Source: Sanderia malayensis (taxonomy: Eukaryota > Cnidaria > Scyphozoa > Semaeostomeae > Pelagiidae). From it: DNA of 64,000 bases. The notes beneath the pieces are model-generated. The model saw nothing but the letters and a program-made list of their open reading frames with translations, made no database searches and was not told the DNA's origin. The translations under genes and the position numbers were made by a program. The stretch lies in the NCBI GenBank assembly GCA_013076295.1, contig RQOL01000618.1, positions 3,162,001-3,226,000 on the forward strand, given 5' to 3'. Below, in pieces: positions 24,728 to 39,600 of the stretch (positions within the stretch are counted from its first letter, which is position 1; each line of letters starts with the position of its first letter).

Positions 24728-26757
24728 CATCTATCTATCTATCTCTCTCTCTCTCTCTTTCTATCTATCTCTATCTACAGTTTAAGTAGCAAAGGATCCT
24801 GAGGATCCATTATCGCTACATTTGTCAACTCCACTATTATTCACAACCTTGCTCATTGCTCGTAATATCTCGACCAATACCAAATACCCTTATTTGGGCT
24901 TTGCCGTCGCGACTGCACCGTTCTTTTGATTTCAATTGGTTATGACGTAATTTTCGTTGCAGGATCAACAAAAACGAGGCTCCTGGAAATGCTACAAATG
25001 GCAGCTGATTCTTGTCTCGCTTGGATGTGCCTCGCTGCTCATATTTGACCTTGTGGAGAGGTGATGAATAATGATAGATAATTATTTGAGTATCCATTCC
25101 ATATAACGAGCTTTTCAGTGTAGTGAGCTGAACGCCCTGGCTTCGCCGGCCTTGTTTCTCGACAATTAACGCAGTTCACTTCTAAAAGGTGTTGCATTGA
25201 GAATAATTTTGATCTTCTTTTCAGAGGAGTTCAGCTTCGTAATCCATTTCACACGATTTGGAAAAAAGACAGCGGAGAGACGGCAGCCGTATCCTTTTTG
25301 TTGCATTGTCTTTTGCGTGCTTCGCGTGTTTCGTGTCTTTTGCATGCCTCGCATGTTTTGCGTGTTTTGCGTGTCGCTTGTCTCAAGCAATCGGCGTCAT
25401 TTTGCGTGCAATCCACATGGTTAATCCACACATTGGATCTGTGTTGTTTTCCTTGATTCTTCGTAAAGAAAGGTTTCATCATATTCGCTGCTATTTGCGC
25501 TGGCCTTTTCGTTATATTCTTCACTGCTTTGGTGTTCAGGGTGTTTCGTCACATGAGCATCAAAGGTCGTGCCATGCCCGTCATGCAAGAAGCCAGGCGG
25601 CTTTACTACCAGGTTTCTACACACATTATTGATTCGTAGGTTTCGTGGTGATTCCCTTTAATGTCAGGATGCTGATCACGAGTTCCCCCTTTCCAAAATG
25701 ATCCAAGCCAAGCAAATCCAACCCAATTTAATCCAATCCCGAAACACGTTCAGTTCAATCCAATCCAATCCAAACTAAATCCATAATCCGCTCACTTCTG
25801 CCAGCTTGCTTTACGATTAATGACTGATGACGAGTATTCGTTCTCTATTTCACAGGGTGTGATCTATCGTTTCCGCGTCTTAGTTGGCATTACGCTGTTC
25901 TGCGCAATCAGCACTGTACTCTGCTTCATACTCGATCAAGTCAACGAGGGACACTGGAAATTCATTGAAGACAATCCAATCAACGATGTTGTTAAATTAT
26001 CCAGTAAGCACGTCCTCCCCCCTTTCTCTCTATCTCACGTGTCATGATTATTCCATTCACATAGCCTGGTGTATTCGATAGCAGCCAGCTTGAGGAACGA
26101 TTAGTTCTTCGCCAACCTATTAAAACTCAATTAGTTTATTATTGCATCAATTGATGAAAACATCACTGAAACGAGTTGTGCGTGTCTTTTTGCAGGTGCG
26201 TTGCACTTTGGGACATTCGGTCTTTGGAACATCTACATCATATCTGTGCTGATTCTTTATTCCCCTGTTCTTTCGTCAACAGACGGTTCGGGTAAGTCGC
26301 TCTAAGATAGACCCTCCCTACAACGCCTGCAGTGCAGTATATAGTAATGTATAGTATAACGCTACATTATTACTAATCATCTCTGAAATCACAAGAATGG
26401 TTTGTCACCTTGTGGACGTGTTTACGAGTGCAAATTTTCGATCGATATTTCTCTCATCATGGGGCAAAGTAAGAGTTGTCTCTCTGCAACCTGTTGTATA
26501 CTGCGTTATTGACCATAGCCATAGTCTATTGACAACCTCAGTTATGCTATAGCATCTCCCAAACTGCCTCTTCGGAGATTGTTATATACGGCAATAATGT
26601 AGTATTATCCTTCGTCTTTGCAGTGAGGTATAGAGTCGGCACGGAGGGTGAACAGGATGAGCTTGCATTGGATGGTGGTTCGGCTGATAGCAGTGAGCTT
26701 CCAGAAGGTTCTATGTCTGTTGTCTATCAGCTGTCTGGCCAACATATCAAGGAGTAA
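22178..26757 (+). CDS. WLS: Wntless (Wnt secretion receptor)
   Basis: Wntless/GPR177 escorts lipidated Wnt from the ER through the Golgi to the cell surface. Fourteen exons: 22178-22283, 22480-22620, 22843-23022, 23430-23548, 23645-23800, 23945-24081, 24232-24272, 24415-24542, 24963-25060, 25225-25288, 25469-25612, 25856-26003, 26196-26291, 26624-26757 (563 residues; human 541). A first membrane segment (about residues 13-32) precedes a lumenal domain with [20 protein letters not shown] and [14 protein letters not shown]. The conserved membrane core follows: [108 protein letters not shown]. The C-terminal tail is acidic and unlike vertebrates, ending SGQHIKE. The exon 10/11 junction uses a plain GTATCC donor and is the least certain. 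Start chosen as the first ATG; the frame is open two codons further only to a TTG. Confidence 0.94.
23250..23332 (+). repeat. 17-bp minisatellite in WLS intron 3
   Basis: Four to five copies of AGGGTGTGAAAACCAGA with single-base variants, entirely within the intron. Confidence 0.85.
24551..24776 (+). repeat. (CTAT)n microsatellite in WLS intron 8
   Basis: About 225 bp of nearly pure CTAT tetranucleotide with scattered CCAT, ATAT and CTCT variants. It starts 8 bp after the splice donor at 24543. Open frames coding for repeated Ser-Ile-Tyr-Leu are artefacts. Confidence 0.97.
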
Positions 26758-27642
26758 ATCTGCGTCGTCTATTCGTGCTGAACAACGGAATCGAACCCAT
26801 TGTACTGATCTGCCTGACTTGTGGAAGTTGCGAGCAAGGATGACGTCGGATTATAAACGTTTTTAAAACTATGTCCGTCCTCTTCATCATATGGTCTTTT
26901 TGTAGTAAAACACAGTTTTGTATCGTTGCATTTCTTAGCTATTTCTTTTTCCTATTTCTTTTGTATTCCATATTCCATCGAATACTAATCGATTTTTTAT
27001 TTATATTTCCATCTGCAGTGAAACGTCTCTTTTTATATTCTCCCCATGTCAAAGTAAACATTCCTTTCCTGGCTCCATTTTCTTTCTGTTTTGCTGATGA
27101 CAAACCGCAACAGAACTCCTACTCTGGCATGAATTTGACCAAAAGACTGATTGTTTTCAAACCCGATAAAATATCATTGATAACATTTGGGTCAATTAGA
27201 AAGAGCAGCGATTGATATTTAGAGCTAACACTCATATGCAGTAGCATATGAAGTACTTAAATTTAAGAAAACTGTAAGTCCGATTAACCTGTATATACAA
27301 TAATGTGCTTAAAATACATAAAGAATACTACTAGCAACTTGGAACAAGTTACAACGGTAAATGATAACGGCAAATGCGTGAAAAATCTCCATCTTTTTGT
27401 CACACAGCACTAAAATTGTCCCTACTAAAATCTATGCAAGTAGATATGGATTATTAATATAAAAAACAGCTAACAAAAATGATACATAGTTAATAGTATA
27501 CTGTACTTACCTGTATAAAGGGACGCTGTGATGTGCTGTTGTGAAATTAATTCATTACATAGCGCGTCCAGAAATTCTAGAAAAAACAGTCTCCGAAACC
27601 AACCATGTACACATCGAAATTCATCAGTGGAGCAAGACCATT
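26758..27642. other. Convergent WLS / MUPP1 3' flank
   Basis: 885 bp between the two stop codons. AT-rich; expected to hold both 3' UTRs. A 114-codon open frame at 26871-27215 is hydrophobic, has no family resemblance and is read as UTR. Confidence 0.4.
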
Positions 27643-30600
27643 CTACGAGCAGAGCACAGTAAGTGTGATCAATCCCTTGCTCTTCTTCAGGATATTCACC
27701 GCCATCTCGTGGGTGACTGCCTCGAGACTCGTACCATTCACTGCTATAATCTGATCACCGCGTTTCAATCGACCGTCTTTCGACGCCGCACCCTTCTCGT
27801 AAACCGTCTTCACGTAAATGGGCAGGTCGCCGTGAAGACTGCCGTAGCCGCCAACCACGCTGAAACCGAGGCCTTCGTTGCCTCGCTCCAATGTGATCTC
27901 CTTCACATTCGCTCGACTAAAATGCAATGAGACATTATTCTTGAGGTCACGGGCATGACTGTTAAAGATGATACGTTAGACAGGCATGCTCTATAACAGA
28001 TGAACGAAATACTTAATGTGACTATATTATCAATTAACATATAATGTTAAAAATGTTATTCATAACATTACACTGCACTTTCGTCAACGTAAATGTTAAC
28101 GTAAAACTTTTCAATTGTTGTTGAGAAAACTTCAAGAAAATTCTAGCACTTGGAGAAAGTTTGAGTACTGTTGTGGACAAATTTTTCATATAAACATGTG
28201 TTGGCATACACAGATGCGTGCCTTTGTGATGCTATTCTGTTTTCCAATGCCTATACCTCGTTACTCTCAATAACTAAGCAATGAAGACAGAAGACAAGTA
28301 GACGAGTGTTATCAGAAGACAAGTAGAAAGACGAGTGTTATCAGAAGACAAGAAACTTACGTATTCGGTTCCTCCTTTGACGTGGCGTCTGAATATGTCG
28401 GTGGAAATCGGTTGTTCAATACGACACTTCCAGCCTCGCTTGAGTGCAGACTGAGCTGTGACAACCTTGTGACGGCCGTGGTGCTAGTGAGCAGCGGTTG
28501 GGTGATGGGTGGGTTGCCCTTCCTCGACGATGTTGCCAATGCATCCAGGTTTTCCATGCTCCGGTGGATGGCCTCAGACACAGGGCGCTTCTCATTCGTC
28601 GGCGTCAAAACGTGCAGCGTGACAGGGCCGTTCAGCTGACGTAGGAGCTCCAATGCGGAGGCGTGCGTCAACTGGTCGGTTGGCTGACCGTTCATACGCA
28701 GTATGCGATCGCCAATCTACAATACGGAGGAGCAAATACGTTCATACCATCAAAACCCAAATGAATCTCCATAAATACACTTGCTATTACTATACGGCTA
28801 CATAAAGGAGTTGGAACATAAGAATTGTGACATTCGTACAAACCTTCAGTCTTGCGCGTCCAGAAGCCGATCCCGGTTTGATGTAAGAGATTGTGACGGG
28901 CTTATCACCGGACGGGCCGTCTAAACCACCGGTGATTCCCAGACCAAGGATATCATCCGGTCCCTGCACAGAAATACTCTTTAGTAACGATAGCCATGGA
29001 GGCATGGAAACGTGATGCGCGTGGTAAACAGGCGCAGATATTTGCATGGGAATGAGGCAGACACATGCGGTGATAGAAATGCTTTGATTTCAAGATGATG
29101 CTATGAAGAGAATGCACTGCACTGTGTTGTTGCGATCAGATCACTTACCTTGTAGATCTCGACCACTCTTACGCCAGGCTCAATATCTGCAATACAAGAA
29201 AACCAGCAGATGAGAAACAGTTCGTATAACAGTTGCTGGACAGAAAAATAAGAAAAATATGTGGAGGACCTATTTGAGTTTGAGCCTGTTGAGAACCATT
29301 ATAGTATCATATTAGCATATATCTATCTAACTAGTATGTATGTATAAGTTTCTTGTACAAAACCTAAGAAATAGGTATTACGCACAGGTGTACACTGCAC
29401 CGAACGAACCTGGTAATGACGCTGCATCTCTTGTCAAAGTCGATACTTGGGTAGATGTGGATTCCATTCGGTTATCGAGCGATTTTCTCAAAGACGAAGC
29501 TCTGGAGATTGACTTCAGTCGGCAAACTTTTAGCGTTACATGGCCTAGTAAGCCCTGAGAACAAAAATGTATGATTGTCAATAATAAAAGACGCTGTTAA
29601 AAATGAAAACAACTAATTAAACTGATTAATAATTAATTGATATTGATAAATAAGTGCATTAGATTAACTGATATTGGTAAATAAGTGCATTAAATTGTCG
29701 AAAACCTACTAACAACTTTAGAGATATCCTCACAGGGAGTCGTAATAAAGTATTGAACAGTAGGTCACAAAAAATTCTCCAATAAACCGTTAATGACAAC
29801 AAGTCGATTAATTAACATCAAAATAATTTCACTCAAGCATATAATGATTATATTTCAATACCTTCAAGACTTTGGCAGCAAACTCCTGAGTACACGTGGT
29901 CAAATCTTGGTTATTCACCAATATGATCTGATCTCCTTGCATGATCTTGCCAGAGGCCGCAGCAATACTGCCAGCAACCTAGCATCAAGGAAATGAATAC
30001 AATCAATGGATTAGGCTATGCAGTAGCTCCATACGTGCAGCCTTTACATAGGCAATTATAGTTACGTTCACATAGGGAATTATAGCTATGTTCACAGAGG
30101 CAAGTATAGCTATGTTCACAGAGGCAAGTATAGTTATGTTCATATGGGCAATTATAGTTACGTTCGCATAGACAGGTATAGTTATGTTCATAATAGATGA
30201 GCTTGTAATTCACTTACAACGTCCGAGATAAAGACTCCAGTGTCATTCCTTCGTCCAACTATGCTCAAACCCAGACCTCGACCAGGTGGCTTTTCCAACT
30301 CTACTGTGACGTACTCATAAGAATCTACACAAAAGGGACATAAAAATGTTTCAATTCACTTCAAATATGACTGAATTACAAGGATTCCACCATACAAACA
30401 GGCACATAAAACAGCGAAGCTTGTGTAAAAACGCATGATTATACAGCAATAAAAGAAACATATGCCAATATATACAGTGGAAGTTTTATTAACGGACATC
30501 TCTATACAATGGACGAATATTATTGTCCCAAAAGTTTCAAAACTTGGTCACATCTTTACAAAAGCAACCTCTGTGCAAAATCATCGATCCCAAACGCCCG

Positions 30601-33600
30601 TTATATGGAGGTCCCACTGTACTATAGATAGAACAAGGTTCAAAATACAATTACCGTCATCATCGTAATGAGAGCTGTCTCTGAGCACAATCAATTCTAA
30701 GACCTCTCCAGTGCTTTTCAATGCACTTATAGCTTCACTATGCGATGCATTGACAAGGGCGACATCATTAACCTGGAAATAAAACATAAAGAAATACAGA
30801 GCATTACACCAGTCTTGGTGGACTGGTGTACTGTAGCCCTACTCCTTGCATGGAGTTCACTGTAGCCCTACTCCTTGCATAAAGTCCACTGTAGCTATAC
30901 ACTGTGCGCAAACAATAACATAAAGAAATACAGAGCATTACACCAGTCTTGCTGGACTGGTGTACTGTAGCCCTACTCCTTGCATAAAGTCCACTGTAGC
31001 TATACACTGTGCGCAAACAATAACATAAAGAAACGCAGAGCATTGACTGACGCATATCAAACTGTCTATCACACTCTACCTTTCAACAACGATCAGGTTT
31101 CCTTCGATATAACTCCAAATGCAAACTATAAAAACTTACTCTCTGATATTTAGATTCATCACATGGCTCTCTTGTCGTGGATTCTGTTAACGTGAATGTT
31201 ACATTGGATTATTATTATTATTCGAATAACTCGCACCTTTATAAGTTGGTCTCCAGCATGCAAGCGACCGTCATCAAAGGCTGCACCGTCTTCGTATACC
31301 TCATGAATAATGATTGCACCCTGAAACATAATATAGTATAACAAAGATGCAGCTTTTAAACAATCAATAGACACTCGTAAAGACAATTAAGCGGTGTCCC
31401 CCCGAATCGCATTGCAAAGTAATGTATTCCAGGAGGTTGGCAATGTCCTGGAATATTACCAACCTTTTTCCCTGAGATGAATGTCTAAATGCAGAGTAAA
31501 TGCAATGAATAACACCTATTTATTTGGCTATCAAAATCACACTGATGAAAAATATGGCGCACAGTTAATTCGAGTTGACGAGAGTTTGGACAATCGGGGA
31601 CGAAATGGAAATATCGAGGTGGCCTAGCAAGTGTTGGAAATATCGAGGAAAGCGACTTAAATGGTAGTCCACTCATTTAAATATTCATAGAATTAAAAAT
31701 TGAAGAAAAAAACTCACCAAAAGGGTGTCTGATCCTCCGACAATACTCAGCCCCAAGCCATTGCTCCCTTTGCGTATTTTGATGGCAATTTCCTTGCCTG
31801 GTTCAATTACACGTGTGAAGGCTTCATCTTTCTCAAAACTAGTATCTGCTTGACCGAGTGCAATCGTGGTAAAAATGTCCGGTGTCGACTGTCTTTCTGG
31901 CTCGCTCGTGTGAGACGAAACGGTTTGCTGGTCATCTTCAGCAGCTACAACGAACATACATCAAATCAAAGTATAGCCACAGTGCAACCAGAGGGTGGTT
32001 TTATAACCACTGTGGAGCCCGAGGGTAGTTTTATAACCACTGTGGAACCAGAGGATGGTTTTACAGCCACAGTGCAACCATAGGGTGGTTTTATAACCAC
32101 AGTGCAACCAGAGGATGATTTTATAGCCACAGTGCAACCAGAGGGGATTTCATAGCCACAGTGCAACCAGAGAGTGGTTTTATAACCACAGTGCAACCAG
32201 AGGGGATTTCATAGCCACAGTGGAACCAGGGAGTGATTTTATAGCCACAGTGCAACCAGAGGGTGGTTTTATAGCCACAGTGCAACCAGAGAGTGGTTTT
32301 ATAGCCACAGTGCAACCAGAGGGTGGTTTTATAGCCACAGTGCAACCTGAGGGTGGCTTTATAACCATTGTGGAACCAGAGGGCGATAATATAGCCACAG
32401 TACAACTAGAGGGTGATTTATGATTTTAAATGCAATTTAAAAATGGTTAAGGTTGAAAGAAATTGCATCGCTCGCTGACAACCATATCCGTGTTACCGTC
32501 GCGACACGGATATAAATCCTTAGGCAAAGTTCATTAACACACCCTAAATATTGGGGCACTAGGGAGACCCTTATCCACGCGTCTAGCGCGGCACGTTTTG
32601 TAGGGATTAAATCCTTGGGGCATATAGGAGTACAGAGTGTAGCATTTCTAATCATTCTTCGTTGGAACTCAGAGAGCTAGCACAATTTCTCCCACCCTCC
32701 CTCTCCTTATTATTGTTTATTGATTTGCATTATGATTTCAGTCATTGTTCTGTAGTTTGACCATTCGGTTAGTACTGCCTGGTGTACCGGCCGGAGTTTG
32801 TCGGAATCACCGACCGTAAATGCCTTTCTTTGCTCAAGCAATCCGGGCCGGTAGGCTAACCGCCCAATTTCTTGAGATAGCTTAACATAGCTTAAAGGTA
32901 CAAACATCATAATCAGCAATATCACAGACCTATAGGAATGAGAGAATTAGGAATAATACCATCGATTTGAGCTCTTGGTGTGAGGGTGCCTATGGACCCT
33001 TCACTGTCTTCTGCATCCGGTTCTTCATCAACTGGAACTTCGATCTCTCTTGCGAGTAGCAACGTCACTGACTTTTCGGCAGATTTGATTATGTTGACAG
33101 CCTACAAAGATCAGCAGTGGTAAAATGCTGCGATATAAATGACGGCTTTTAGCAAACACTAAGTACATTATAGATCATGCATCATACCTCAGCTTGACCA
33201 AGTCCAATAAGAGAGTGATCGTTGACGGCCAGTAACTGATCTCCAACATGCAATCGGCTATCCTAATCAAGCAAAATCGTTAATCATAATCATTAATCAC
33301 AGTAATCAGCGATCAGATTTCACCGCAAAATGAAAATCAAATAGAAAATCGCTGACTGCCCTAATTTCTACACGAATTACGACAAGTGGAAACCAGGCTT
33401 AACACTGTATATTATAATAATAGCTCATCAATCAATAATCAATTATCACTGATCACTAATCAATGATTCGATGATTGCATTTACCTTGAACGCCGCGCCT
33501 CCTTCTGTTATGTTCTTGATAAATATTCCTTGCTCGCCATCCTGGGCACGACTCCCTTCTCCAATTGCGAACCCAAGTCCAGTAGGACCCTGTAACAATA

Positions 33601-36600
33601 GTCAAAATACCCTTAGCTCTTCACCAATCGCACCACCCTAACCCATTGCAGTTTGCAATAACATTCATAAGCTCTGCATTGATATTCAACGTTTCAACCT
33701 CAATGATACGAGTAATTGCTCAATGATACGTCACTTCAGTCCCTAGCTATCCCTGATATGTGGTTCGCCTGGAGGTGATAATACGAAAGCCGTGAATACC
33801 TTTTCGAGTGTAATTATTTCTTCTTTTCGGACTGTTTTCATCCTAATGAGTTGTGGTCTGGGTGGTGGTGGTGGGGTCATGGGACTGTTCATTTGCTCCT
33901 GTCACAAAAGAACAACAAATATTTAAATTCAAATAACGATTTTATCGATGATTGGTTCGCCAGCAATGGTAAATTGAAGCGCGGAATGGAAACATCACCA
34001 TCCGAATGAAGATCGCGTCAAAGAAATCTTATAGATTAAATCGAGATCCTGCAAAGATCAACTAGAGATCTTAGGGTTCAGGGTCTCTCTGTAGTTGCAT
34101 GCAGAGTAAGACCGAATAGCTTTCTTTATGGCAAACAACGCAAATGGCAAACTTCTATCATTTTTATGGCACTATGTACTATCTCTATAGGACTATGGAT
34201 CAACTTTACGACACTATGTGCCACCTTCATAGAACTATCGACCATTTTTATGACACTATGTACCACCTTCATAGAATAATCAACCATATGACACTATGTA
34301 CCACCTTCAAAGCGCTGTCAAGCAGCTTTATCGTACCATCGACAACCAACATAGCTCTATTTACCGCCTTTGTAAAAATGTCCACTATCCTCATACAACT
34401 ATCTAACAATCCACATATCAAGATGAGATAATCCATAATAAGTCCTGATACGAAAGAATGTAATATCGTGATATCTATACTCATTGCATATCTCAAACGC
34501 ACTTAACAATAAAACGCACGTTTCCGCGCTCCTATTGCGACATGATTAGATAAAAACGCATGAAATGCAATAAAAATACTGGCTCCTACTGTCAACTTAA
34601 GAACCTATCGCAAACGAGGACATATGCCCACGCAAGCTGGTATTGTAGTGAATTGAAAACCAAGAGATAAGGCCACTGATATACAAATGATTATCCACAA
34701 CTCATAAGTTCTTCGAAAAGCAATACCAATATTACATTCTTATATAGAAGGCCGTTAAACAATCTGTGTTCATAGCTGTCAATGGTTATCAAATTAGGAA
34801 ACACTAACTCCTCGAACTCGTAGGCAGTAAAATAGGCTTATTTTCTCAAATAGCCTCTACTTCGAATTAATATTCCCCAGTCGGTTGCTAGTTCGAGGTA
34901 GAATTATGTCCGCTGCAGTTCTAATCGTAACCCCACTCCTTTTATAGAATCCACTATAATCCTACTCCTTGCATAGAGCTCACTATAACCCTACTCTTTA
35001 TATAGATGCGATACCTACCCTTTATATAAAGTTCACTGTAGCCCTACTCCTTGCATAGAGTTCACTGTAGCCCTACTCCTTGCATATAGTTCACTGTAGC
35101 TCTACTCCTTGCATAGAGTTCACTGTAGCCCTATTCCTCGCATAGATTTCATTGTAGTCTCACTCCTTGCATAGAGTTCACTGTAACCCTACTCCTTGCA
35201 TATAGTTCACTGTAGCTCTACTCCTTGCATAGAGTTCACTGTAGCTCTACTCTTTGCATAGAGTTCACTGTAGCCCTACTCCTTGCATATAGTTCACTGT
35301 AGCTCTACTCCTTGCATAGAGTTCACTGTAGCCCTATTCCTCGCATAAATTTCATTGTAGTCTTACTCCTTGCATAGAGTTCACTGTAGCCCTACTCCTT
35401 GCATATAGTTCACTGTAGCTCTACTCTTTGCATAGAGGTCACTGTAGCCCTACTCCTTGCATAGAGTTCACTGTAGCCCTACTCCTTGCATATAGTTCAC
35501 TGTAGCCCTACTCCTTGCGTAAAGTTCACTGTAGCCCTATTCCTCGCATAGATTTCATTGTAGTCTTACTCCTTGCATAGAGTTCACTGTACCCTACTCC
35601 TTGCATATAGTTCACTGTAGCTCTACTCTTTGCATAGAGTTCACTGTAGCCCTACTCTTTGCATAGAGTTCACTGTAGCCCTACTCCTTGCATATAGTTC
35701 ACTGTAGCTATACACTGTGCGCAAACAATAACATGAAATGTTAGTAAATATATGGTTCAACTTACGTGCAAAGCTGCTAGTGATGTAAAATGAGAGGGGT
35801 CGTCTGGTCGTCCCAAAACCAACTTGGCCGTGTTTTCAGCTTTTCTTAAAATAGCCGAAGCATCCTGATGCGTCAGTCCACGAACCTGCACGTTATTAAC
35901 CTGAAATAAATCATTAACTTGATTTATTCACAGTGAAATACCTCAAAGAGTCTTGCACGAAGGAACGGGTAAACAAAGAACACTGGTAAGATGAATGCGG
36001 AGGAGCACCAGACTATCATAACAATAGAAGGGATATGCAACAATCGCCGATGCTGGCTTTTCATTTTGTAAAACAAGCCAAAGAGCATAGCAATAGAGAT
36101 GAGAAAAGCATGCGTTAAGACACGGAGAAGACGAGCAAGAAAAACTACAACAACAGAGACAAAAGGCAACTACAATACTGCAACAGAAATCGACAGATGA
36201 AATGCAGAAAATCATCATCAAGCATCATAATAATCAGGTTGTGCGGAACATGTTCTTTTGAGCAGCCTTTCAAATAGTCAAACATTGGAAATCGTTTCCA
36301 CTAGATGTGAGAAAATAAAAACAACGAGGAGAAGAAAATGAGTCTGTTGTTACCTCGAGTATTTCGTCACCAGCTCTTATTCTTCCATCAACATGAGCAG
36401 GGCCACCTTCTTTCACTTCCACAACAAAAATGTGATTTGATGAGGCACCCTTTCCTCCAGCAATACTCAAACCTAAAAGAAAACGCAACAATAATTAATT
36501 AACGAAGGGTAACTAAGAGTAGCTTACACTAGCAGGTAAAATGAGACAACGTTGATGACTGTAATAAAGCAATAATAAAGCTTCTTAACCCAAGTGGAAC

Positions 36601-39600
36601 TTCTTAACTCGCGGTACAGCTTCTTAACCCATGGTACAGTTTCTTAACTCACGGTACAACTTCTTGACCCATGGTAAAGCTTCTTAACCCATGGTACAGC
36701 TTTATAGACCAAGTGAAAATAAGCCTTACCAATGCCAGTTTTTCCTTTTGACAATTCCACTTCGAATATCTTTCCATCAAAGTCTGGATAACGTGCTGTA
36801 TAAGGATCTGCAGATGACAAAAACAAGTATACAAAGCCATGATAGAACATATACACATATATACAAAAAGATATAATACATATATGTTCCTCCATAGGGT
36901 TTTATGGATAAAGGACACAACATAAAACTACGTCCTCGGGATGACTAAATATGAGATGGAACCTTGGACCTTGGATAGAAAAAACAATAGAAATGATAAT
37001 AAAGGGATATAAATTATAAATGATAGAGTTAATATAAATGATGAGTAAAAACTGAAACCTGTAAAAATCCTTTTGTGTTCACTATCATCTGAGGAACTTG
37101 ACACGGTTACTTCGATAGTTGGCTTCAACTGAAATTAAAAAAACGCTAGTTAAAGAGCAAACGTTTGCATAATATTGACTTGATTAATGCAAATAACAAA
37201 GAAAAGGAAGCAAATTTTATTTAAGATTCACTTTTTATGATCTTATTAGCTGCGATTAGAACGGAAATAACAAGTGCATCATTATGTACAGGTAAGGAAA
37301 CATTTGGTAAACTTTATTTTCAGTCATGTGGAAAGAATTTGTGGGGGAGATAAACGCGTGCAATTCTTCAATAAACAAAATGTTTAGTAAATAAATAATT
37401 GTCTTTCGTAATTTTGAACCTCTGATAGAATCGCCCAGGAGAGTGTTACATTCTCGTGCATTCATGAAATATCGTGGACGATAGAATAGAGTAGGTTCAA
37501 CAGACAAAGAAGTTAAACCATTCTGCATGCACAAGTAGCTAAACTCTGTGAAGCAGGACCCCCTGAAAAGCTAACATTATCATCAAGACACGCAGTGGTT
37601 TATTATAACCCCAGAAGGGGGGTTGCACATGAATAAGCTCGTGCATTTAATGTCGGACATGACAAGATAGATTCCCGCGCGTTTTGAAAAGAAGCATGAT
37701 GGGATATGCACGCTTGGGAGCCTCGATAATCAGAAGTAGTTAAGGTTTTATTATAGGAATCTAGCGTCGGCGTATGAAAGTTTGACTGCTTCGTGTTAAT
37801 CACAAAACTGCGATCAGATTAAGCAAATTAAGATAGGAAATTTGAAGAAAATGCTTGAAATTACCTGAAGGGAATTCGAGCCATCACTGTCAGAGCGTGA
37901 TGCAGGAAGAAGATTTGACGAGTCTTGCGCACCATTTGCGCGCATCGGCATGCCCCGTACGACAAATTTCACGGGACTCTTGGCATTGCGGATAACTGCC
38001 ACTGCTTCCTCGTGACTTGCTTCTCGCAAATCAACATCGTCAACCTATACACGAACAATGATCACATCAGATAAGTTCAAAGTCAAATTATGGAGCAGAG
38101 TTCAAAAGATGAGATGCTTAGTTTGCTATATACAGTGAGGTTCGTTATATGAAGGCGAATCGTATACTATGAAGCAGTTCAACAAGGGACCAGATGTTTA
38201 GTTTGCTATATACCGTGAAGTTTGTTATATGAGGGTGAATTGTATACCATGAAACAGTTCAACAAGGGACCAGTTGTTTAGTTTCCTATATACAATGAAG
38301 TTCGTTATATGAGGGTGAATTGTATACTATGAAGCAGTTCAACAAGGGACCAGATGTTTAGTTTGCTATATACAGTGAAGTTCGTTATATGAGGGTGAAT
38401 TGTATACTATGAAGCAGTTCAACAAGGGACCAGATGTTTAGTTTGCTATATACAGTGAAGTTCGTTATATGAGGGTTAATTGTATACTATGAAGCAGTTC
38501 AACAAGGGACCAGAGGTTTAGCTCCCTATATACTGGAAAGTTCGTAGCAATGTTTAGTTTGCTATATGCTATAGAACTTAGTTCAATATGAGACGGGGGA
38601 TTCGTTATTTCACTGCATGTGCCTTGCACTTAAAAACAATATCCTGATGCATACTACAAACAACGAAATCTACTTAATTCAATGGATGATACAAAATTAT
38701 AGATGTAATCTGTGTATGTTTACCTGAAGTATCTGATCCCCACATCTCAAGATTCCATTTTTGCCAGCTGAACTCGTTTCAAGAACGTGCTTAATGTATA
38801 TCCCCTTCAGCTTGTTCTCACCACCCAACTGATCCTGAGAACGACCACCAACTATGCTGATTCCCAAATTCCATTCAGGATCACGTGACAATTCCACTGT
38901 CTTCACTGGTTGTAAATCAAATGAGGGAACTGGGGAGAGCGTCGCCAACGGTAGCTGGTTTCCAGTTGCATCCTGGGGCGGTGTTATCGAGGTGACGTCA
39001 TTTTGGACAGCGGGTATGACAGGACTCTCAACAGGCAGCAAGGATTCTGGGATACCTGATTGCGCGGGCTTCGTCGATTTCAACGATACGTCAGCAAGGG
39101 CTTTGGTTGCTGTTGTGGTAGTAGCGTCAGCAGAAATGAACTTTATGCTGAAATAAAACAAACTTGAATTAAGAAATAGCATAAGACTACGGAGACAGCC
39201 TTGCAATAAAAAGATAAAAAAAAAAGAATGAAACGGATTGAGTAGTTGCGAATATTTAAAAAATACAAAACAATAAAATTATATCCAACTAACTTGACTT
39301 CCTTCTGTAAAGCAGTTCTTCTTAAAATTCCTCTGAAATTAAGAAAACGACATGAAGTAAAAAGATTATAATACAGTCGACTCTCGCTATCTCAAACTCG
39401 CAGGGGAAATGAAAGTCTGTTCCACATAGAGTCAACGGGAGTTCGAGGAGTTCGAGATATCCGAACTAAATTCACACAAATAGAGAACGAGGGGAAATGG
39501 AAGTCTGTTCGACTGTAACCTATTCAATTTTTGTGTCGTATCTGATTACAGACGTTGATATCAATGTCCTCCAATTTTCCAAAACATGCTCCAACTTGTG

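Noticed and set aside
24246..24785. Frame rich in SIYLSIYL
   Set aside because: It is WLS exon 8 followed by the translated CTAT microsatellite of the intron.
26783..26800. B-box-like sequence on the minus strand after WLS
   Set aside because: No acceptable A box upstream and no tRNA-like fold.
26871..27215. Hydrophobic 114-codon frame after WLS
   Set aside because: AT-rich 3' flank composition and no family match; more likely UTR.
31966..32423. Overlapping open frames on both strands rich in [14 protein letters not shown] repeats
   Set aside because: The 30-bp repeat unit is divisible by three, so frames stay open without selection; the region is intron.
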